A program made the translations under genes and the position numbers. A DNA stretch of 9,519 nucleotides from Reyranella sp. (lineage in GTDB: Bacteria > Pseudomonadota > Alphaproteobacteria > Reyranellales > Reyranellaceae), in NCBI GenBank assembly GCA_030679805.1, contig JAUXST010000351.1:1-9519 (forward strand), given 5' to 3'. The notes under the pieces were generated by a model. It was not told the origin of the DNA, made no database searches, and was given only the letters and a program-made list of their open reading frames with translations. Below, piece after piece: positions 5,271 through 9,519 of the stretch (positions are counted from its first letter, which is position 1; every line of letters starts with the position of its first letter).

Positions 5271-7244
5271 TCAGACCCCTTCCCGCGCGACGCGAACGTA
5301 GTGCCCCGGTCCGGCCTCGGTCCAGAGCAGCGGCTGCTGTCCGGTATCGGCAAACGGCGCCGGCCACTGCGCCGGATCCGACGCCTTGCCCTCCATCAGT
5401 GCGCCGAGATCGAGCCGGCGGTCGGGATCGGGCATCGGCACGGCCGACAGCAGCGCCTTGGTATAGGGGTGAAGCGGGTTGCGGAACAGCTCGCCGGCCG
5501 GCGCCAGTTCGACCAGACGGCCTGCGCACATCACGGCGATGCGGTCAGCGATGTAGTCGACCACGGCGAGATTGTGCGAGATGAAGAGATAGGTGAGGCC
5601 GAGCTGTTTCTGCAGATCCTTGAGCAGATTCAGAACCTGCGCCTGGATCGAAACGTCGAGCGCCGAGACGGGTTCGTCGCAGATCACCATGTCGGGCCTG
5701 AGGGCGAGCGAGCGCGCGATGCCGATGCGCTGGCGCTGGCCGCCGGAGAAGGAATGCGGGTAGCGACTGAGATGGCGGCGGTCGAGACCGACCATCTCCA
5801 TCAGCTCGCTCACCATCTCGCGACGATAGGCGTCGTCGCCGATGCCGTGGATCACCAGCGGCTCGACCAGGATATCATAGACGGTCATGCGCGGATTGAG
5901 CGAACCAAAGGGGTCCTGGAAGATGAACTGCAGCTTGGTGCGGAAGCGGTTCAGCTCCTTGCCCTCGAGGGTCATGACGTCGACCTTGCGCCCCCAATCG
6001 TCGAACACCACCCGGCCGGCGCCCTCGTTGGGATCGGCCGAGATGCCCCGCATCAGCATCTTGCTGAGCGTGGTCTTGCCGCAGCCCGACTCGCCCACCA
6101 GGCCGAGACATTCGCCGCGCTGGACGTCGAAGCTGACATCATTGACCGCGCGGATGGTGCGGGTGGTGCCACCGCCCATCAGCGACTCAATCAACGTGTC
6201 CGCCTTGCGGATGCGGAAGGTCTTGCTGAGGTGCCGGACCTTGAGAACCGGCGAGTCGGGATTGAACGTCGGCGTCGGCGTCGTGGTGGCCTTCTCCTTG
6301 AGAAGATGGCCGGTCGCGGCGGTGATCTCGCGAATGGGCTGCAAGCGCTCACCCGGTGCCATGTCGAAGCGCGGCACGGCGTGCAGCAGTGCCTTGAGAT
6401 AGGGGTGCTGGGGGTCGCGGAAGATATCGTGCAGCTCGCCTGCTTCGACCACCTTGCCGCGATACATCACAACCACGTCGTCGGCGACGTTGGCGACCAC
6501 CCCGAGATCATGGGTGATCATCAGGAGCGCCATCCCGAGTTCCTTCTGCAGATCCTTGATGAGGCGCAGGATCTGGGCCTGGATGGTGACGTCGAGCGCC
6601 GTCGTTGGCTCGTCGGCGATCAGCAGCGCCGGCCGGCAGACCAGCGCCATGGCGATCATGGCGCGCTGGCGTAGGCCGCCGGAAAGTTCGAACGGATAGG
6701 TGCGCAGCGCCCGCTTGGGATCGGGGAAGCCGACCATGCGCAGCATGTCGCGCGTCAGCTCGTCGATCTCGGCGCGGCCGAGGCGCCGGCCGGAACCCCG
6801 TGTCGCCTCACCGATCTGGTCGCCCAGCGAATGCAGCTCGCTGAACCGGCTGCCGCCGTGCAATTCGACAGCCTCGCCGATCTGATCGCCCACGGTGTGC
6901 AACGCCGACAGAGAGGTCATCGGCTCCTGGAAGATGATGGAGATCTGGCCGCCGCGGATGCGCCGGATCTCGCCGCCGGCCCGGTCGAGCTTGGCGATGT
7001 CGATCTGGCCGCCGCCGGTGCGCGGATCCTCGAACAGGATCGAGCCGGACGAGACGGTCGCGGTGCGTGGTAGCAGGCCCATGATGGCCTGGCTGCACAC
7101 CGACTTGCCGGAGCCCGATTCGCCCACCAACGCCAGCGTGCCGCCGGCCGGGATCGTGAACGACACGTTGTCGACGGCCCGCAGGATTCCCTCGTGAACA
7201 CCGAAATCGACCGTCAGATTCTCGACCCGCAGCAGATCCTTCAT
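5271..7244 (-). CDS. Fused two-domain oligopeptide-type ABC transporter ATPase
   Basis: A 657-residue cytoplasmic protein fusing DppD-like and DppF-like ATPases, which energises the two permeases downstream. NBD1 has Walker A GESGSGKS (41-48), Q-loop FQEPMTSL (105-112), signature LSGGLRQR (187-194) and Walker B LLIADEP (207-213). NBD2 has Walker A GESGCGKT (384-391), FQDPFGSLNP (442-451), signature FSGGQRQR (499-506) and DEPVSALD (523-530). Both domains keep the Opp-specific tail HPYxKALL (280-287 and 592-599). All catalytic residues appear intact. NBD1 is about 23 residues longer than usual between Q-loop and signature because of a tandem duplication. The ATG overlaps the preceding stop (ATGA), with AGGAAG about 8 bases upstream. 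Confidence 0.95.
   Translation of the reverse strand: MKDLLRVENLTVDFGVHEGILRAVDNVSFTIPAGGTLALVGESGSGKSVCSQAIMGLLPRTATVSSGSILFEDPRTGGGQIDIAKLDRAGGEIRRIRGGQISIIFQEPMTSLSALHTVGDQIGEAVELHGGSRFSELHSLGDQIGEATRGSGRRLGRAEIDELTRDMLRMVGFPDPKRALRTYPFELSGGLRQRAMIAMALVCRPALLIADEPTTALDVTIQAQILRLIKDLQKELGMALLMITHDLGVVANVADDVVVMYRGKVVEAGELHDIFRDPQHPYLKALLHAVPRFDMAPGERLQPIREITAATGHLLKEKATTTPTPTFNPDSPVLKVRHLSKTFRIRKADTLIESLMGGGTTRTIRAVNDVSFDVQRGECLGLVGESGCGKTTLSKMLMRGISADPNEGAGRVVFDDWGRKVDVMTLEGKELNRFRTKLQFIFQDPFGSLNPRMTVYDILVEPLVIHGIGDDAYRREMVSELMEMVGLDRRHLSRYPHSFSGGQRQRIGIARSLALRPDMVICDEPVSALDVSIQAQVLNLLKDLQKQLGLTYLFISHNLAVVDYIADRIAVMCAGRLVELAPAGELFRNPLHPYTKALLSAVPMPDPDRRLDLGALMEGKASDPAQWPAPFADTGQQPLLWTEAGPGHYVRVAREGV
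6801..6908 (-). repeat. In-frame tandem duplication in NBD1 of the fused ATPase
   Basis: Two diverged copies with a 66-bp offset (cores 6867-6908 and 6801-6842). At the protein level SALHTVGDQIGEA (113-125) is repeated as SELHSLGDQIGEA (135-147). At the DNA level the shared block reads like GCCTCaCCGATCTGgTCGCCCA versus GCCTCgCCGATCTGaTCGCC, so the copies have already diverged. The extra 22 residues match the excess length of NBD1 compared with NBD2 and with ordinary family members. Confidence 0.8.
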
Positions 7245-7747
7245 GCCAATTCTTCCTGACCCGCCACCGAGATGCTCATTGCCCGCAGATTGGCACGCGT
7301 CGCCTCACTGAGGTCGACGCCGCCGGCCTCGGCGGCGCGCGCCGCCCGTTCGACGATATCGTGAAAGCCGTCGAGCGAGGAATCGACCTTTACCAGGCGG
7401 CCGCCCGTCGAGCCGATGCTGAGCTGCATCCAGCCGTCCGAGCGGTCACGCTTGGTCGAGAAGTAGCTGAGCTTCAGACGGTCGAGTCGCGCCCACTCCA
7501 CCAGCGTGCCCGCCGGTCCGTCGGCGCAGAGCGTGTCCGGCCCCAGGACGTAGCGGGTCTGATGGCGCAGCGCGGTGCGTACCAGGAACAGGGTGAACAG
7601 CACGAAGCCGGCCGCCAGGAAACCGGCCAGCCAGAGATTGACCTCAAGCAGCAGCAGCGGAGCGCCGCACAGCACGACGCCTGCCGCGGCGCGCAAGTAG
7701 TCGGCCCACAGCGTCTCGCGCGGATAGCGCAGATCAGCTGAACTCAA
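7241..7747 (-). CDS. Small two-TM membrane protein, possible PH-like domain
   Basis: A 168-residue protein I do not recognise with certainty. A short N-terminus (SSADLRYPRETLWADY) precedes two adjacent hydrophobic helices (about 18-35 and 38-57). A polar, probably beta-rich region from about 66 to 125 follows (RYVLGPDTLCADGPAGTLVEW, then LDRLKLSYFSTKRDRSDGWMQLSIG), then a helix (about 125-141). This layout resembles small bacterial membrane proteins with a PH-like domain, but that is inference. The start is TTG at 7747: GGGAGGGGAGG lies 7 bases upstream and the TTG overlaps the deacetylase stop as TTGA. The stop overlaps the ATPase start. It is probably co-translated with both neighbours. Confidence 0.8.
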   Translation of the reverse strand: MSSADLRYPRETLWADYLRAAAGVVLCGAPLLLLEVNLWLAGFLAAGFVLFTLFLVRTALRHQTRYVLGPDTLCADGPAGTLVEWARLDRLKLSYFSTKRDRSDGWMQLSIGSTGGRLVKVDSSLDGFHDIVERAARAAEAGGVDLSEATRANLRAMSISVAGQEELA

Positions 7748-8544
7748 ACGCGCGCCTCCCCTCCCTCGGAACTCTTGGCTGCGAACAGCTCGTGTGCCGA
7801 GCGTATGCGCAGGCCCGACATCGTTCTCGTTCTTTCCCAGAATGACCTTAGGAAATCCCACGCCCCGCCGTCCATCGCAAGATGATGACTGAGAATGCCC
7901 ACGGGCTCGCCGCTCTCGACCCGCGACCGGGCGAGCGACGCCACCAGTACGGCAAGGCATGTCGCCTCGCCAAAGAAGGCGCGCTCCCCTTTCCAGTCGA
8001 TCAGGTCGACGTGGGCATTGATCTGGCGCAAGCCACGCACCGGCTGGGCACGAGGACGCGCGCCGAAGGTCGAGAGTCCGGTGAAGCCGATTTCCGGCAG
8101 AGTCGGCACCAGGGCCGGCGCGATACGGTTCCAAGGCGGCACCATGACACTTAGCGGGCGATTGCCAAACAGCCGTTCCAGCGCCAGCCAGCCCGTGCCG
8201 AGTTCGCCCAGCACGATCATGGCCGGGCGATGTGGGCCGAGTTCGATCTTCTTGCCTTCGCCCGGCGCTGCATGATTGACGTGGGCGTAGCCGTGCTGAA
8301 GCAGATCGACGCCAGGCTCGGTGGCGAGACGCGCCGCCAGGGCCGCTGTCGCGTGCGCCGGCACGATCGCGAGCGCCAGCGGCACCGCGGTCTCACGATG
8401 CAGCGCGAGCAGACGATCGAGGTCCGGACCTGAATCGGCGGCATCGTCATCGCGCCACCACAGCTCGGCGGTGCGCCCAGCGGCACGCCACTGCTCGAGT
8501 TCCAGGTCGAGCGCCTGCCAGCTTCCCGTCTGCGCGTTAGTCAT
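7744..8544 (-). CDS. NodB-like polysaccharide deacetylase family protein
   Basis: A 266-residue protein of the carbohydrate esterase 4-like fold, presumably removing acyl groups from a saccharide. Candidate metal-site residues are the aspartates of WWRDDDAAD (Asp32-34) and the histidines of QHGYAHVNH (His84, His88, His91), which fit the HxxxH metal motif. The VPPWNR segment (135-140) corresponds to the RxPxG/PW motif and LSHHL (218-222) supplies the late histidine. Motif 1 differs from the usual TFDDG. There is no signal peptide or membrane helix, so it is probably cytoplasmic. The ATG at 8544 overlaps the glycosyltransferase stop (ATGA); a longer frame upstream only overlaps that gene. Confidence 0.88.
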   Translation of the reverse strand: MTNAQTGSWQALDLELEQWRAAGRTAELWWRDDDAADSGPDLDRLLALHRETAVPLALAIVPAHATAALAARLATEPGVDLLQHGYAHVNHAAPGEGKKIELGPHRPAMIVLGELGTGWLALERLFGNRPLSVMVPPWNRIAPALVPTLPEIGFTGLSTFGARPRAQPVRGLRQINAHVDLIDWKGERAFFGEATCLAVLVASLARSRVESGEPVGILSHHLAMDGGAWDFLRSFWERTRTMSGLRIRSAHELFAAKSSEGGEARV

Positions 8545-9519
8545 GACGCCACCATCTGCCGCAGCGCCGCGACCGTGGCCGGTCCTCCGCGCGCGTCGAC
8601 CGGCGGAAAGCTGCGGATCGACGGGCCGGCCCATGCCGCGGTGACGGCGGCGGCCAAGGTGGCCGGCGACAGGCTATCCGGCGGCACGGCCGCGACCATG
8701 CCTCGCTCGGCCAGAAGGCGGGCGCGGTCGGCCTGTTCGGTTTCGCGCGTGGTGCCGAAAGGCACCAGCACGGCGCGATCGGCATGGATCAGCGTTTCGA
8801 TGACCGTGTTGTAGCCGGCCTGGGAAATCGAGAGCGCGGCGCCGCGCAGCAACATCGCAAAGTCGCCGCGCGCCGGCTCGACGACAATGCCGCCGGTGGC
8901 CGCCGCGGCCAGCGCCGCCTGCTCGGCGGCGGGCATGTTGGCGCCGACCAGCAGGCGCCAGCGCCGATCGGCCAGCGGCGTCAGCGGCCGTGCGGCGATG
9001 GCCGCGCGCAGCAAGGGCGCACCGACCGCGCCGCCCCCTGCCGACACGATCACCTCGCCCTTCCCGACAATGCCGGGAAACATGGACACGGGATCGGAAT
9101 CGGCCACGTACCCGGTGTAGAGCGCCCGCGCCTTCACATCATCCCATGCCGCAAAACTCTCCTCGAAGCGTACGAGGGCCGGATCGGCATGGATCAGCAG
9201 GGCATCGAACGCCGCAAAGGTCGCCACCGTCTCATCGACGCGGGCGGGTGAGACCGAGCGGCGCACGACATCGCGCACGGAAGACACGATCCACGGCGGC
9301 GACGGCAGATCCTGCGCCGCCTCGAGGAGCGGCATCAGCTCGAAGCGGAGCTGCGTGCGGCCAAATGGAAACTGCTCGGTCATCAACACGTCGGGCTGCT
9401 CGGCCTCGAACAGATCGACCAGCTGGCGCGCCCGATCGGCGCGGAAGGCATCGTCGAGCGGCGTGCCGTCGAACCGAACCAGGTCTTTCAGCCCTGAGTC
9501 GGCGGCACGTAGCGACGGC
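8541..9519 (-). CDS. MurG/GT28-like glycosyltransferase (5' end outside window)
   Basis: 325 C-terminal residues of a predicted GT-B fold glycosyltransferase; the frame is open to the right edge. The first visible part contains EQPDVLMTEQFPFGRTQLRFEL (about 40-61), a hallmark of the predicted transferase group related to MurG (COG4671, from memory). Then come the Gly-rich VSAGGGAVGAP (158-168) opening the nucleotide-sugar domain, SISQAGYNTVIE (230-241), and PFGTTRETEQADRA (253-266), which matches the GT28 S/GxNT and EQ donor-binding motifs. There is no transmembrane helix, so it acts in the cytoplasm or at the inner face of the membrane. It is coupled to the deacetylase by an ATGA overlap, suggesting the two act on the same saccharide. 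Donor and acceptor are unknown. Confidence 0.88.
   Translation of the reverse strand, partial: PSLRAADSGLKDLVRFDGTPLDDAFRADRARQLVDLFEAEQPDVLMTEQFPFGRTQLRFELMPLLEAAQDLPSPPWIVSSVRDVVRRSVSPARVDETVATFAAFDALLIHADPALVRFEESFAAWDDVKARALYTGYVADSDPVSMFPGIVGKGEVIVSAGGGAVGAPLLRAAIAARPLTPLADRRWRLLVGANMPAAEQAALAAAATGGIVVEPARGDFAMLLRGAALSISQAGYNTVIETLIHADRAVLVPFGTTRETEQADRARLLAERGMVAAVPPDSLSPATLAAAVTAAWAGPSIRSFPPVDARGGPATVAALRQMVAS

Noticed and set aside
3757..5301. 514-residue plus-strand open frame
   Set aside because: It lies antisense to both permease genes, its product is rich in His, Gln, Asp and Arg without any domain, and it follows from the GC bias of the true minus-strand frames.
5301..6674. 457-residue plus-strand open frame
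   Set aside because: Antisense to the fused ATPase, whose motifs are unmistakable; the composition is that of a shadow frame.
7748..8134. N-terminal extension of the small two-TM protein to 297 residues
   Set aside because: The extra part overlaps the deacetylase and has shadow-like composition; a strong Shine-Dalgarno sequence and the TTGA overlap mark the start at 7747.
1..9519. CRISPR array, insertion sequence or phage genes
   Set aside because: No regularly spaced repeats, transposase or phage-like genes are visible; composition and coding strand are uniform throughout.

Overview
The window is about two-thirds G+C and nearly every real gene lies on the minus strand, so the biological order runs from the high coordinates to the low ones. 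Gene content, codon use and the ccmABCDE order (system I cytochrome c maturation) point to an alphaproteobacterium, perhaps a Rhodospirillales or Rhizobiales relative; the order cannot be settled from this sequence. The long plus-strand reading frames are antisense shadows of the minus-strand genes.

Right block (9519 to 3043, minus): six tightly packed genes that look like one operon. In order they are a MurG/GT28-like glycosyltransferase (5' end outside the window), a cytoplasmic NodB-like polysaccharide deacetylase, a small two-TM protein with a possible PH-like tail, a fused two-NBD ATPase of the oligopeptide (Dpp/Opp) type, and the two membrane permeases (DppB-like and DppC-like). The junctions are ATGA, TTGA and ATGA overlaps, then a 2-bp gap and a 21-bp gap. 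No substrate-binding protein is present, so the importer must borrow one encoded elsewhere. Coupling of sugar-modifying enzymes to an Opp-type importer suggests, but does not prove, a saccharide- or peptidoglycan-related substrate.

Middle (3042 to 2630): about 410 bp without a convincing protein gene but dense in inverted repeats. A perfect 21-bp inverted repeat spans the stop codon of the last permease gene. Several further stem-loops follow, and then an intrinsic terminator (12-bp perfect stem plus a T-rich tract, minus strand) only 37 bp before the ccmA start codon. This is either the end of a small RNA or an attenuator in the leader of the ccm operon, and is the least explained part of the window.

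Left block (2629 to 1, minus): ccmA-ccmB-ccmC-ccmD-ccmE, the heme export, handling and chaperone module of cytochrome c maturation. Four of the five genes are joined by 4-bp stop/start overlaps; a 61-bp gap separates ccmB from ccmC. ccmE runs off the left edge, just past its heme-binding His/Tyr motif. CcmAB with CcmC and CcmD load heme on CcmE; the ligation genes (ccmF/G/H) would be expected further left.

The most unusual coding feature is an in-frame tandem duplication of about 66 bp inside the first nucleotide-binding domain of the fused ATPase.
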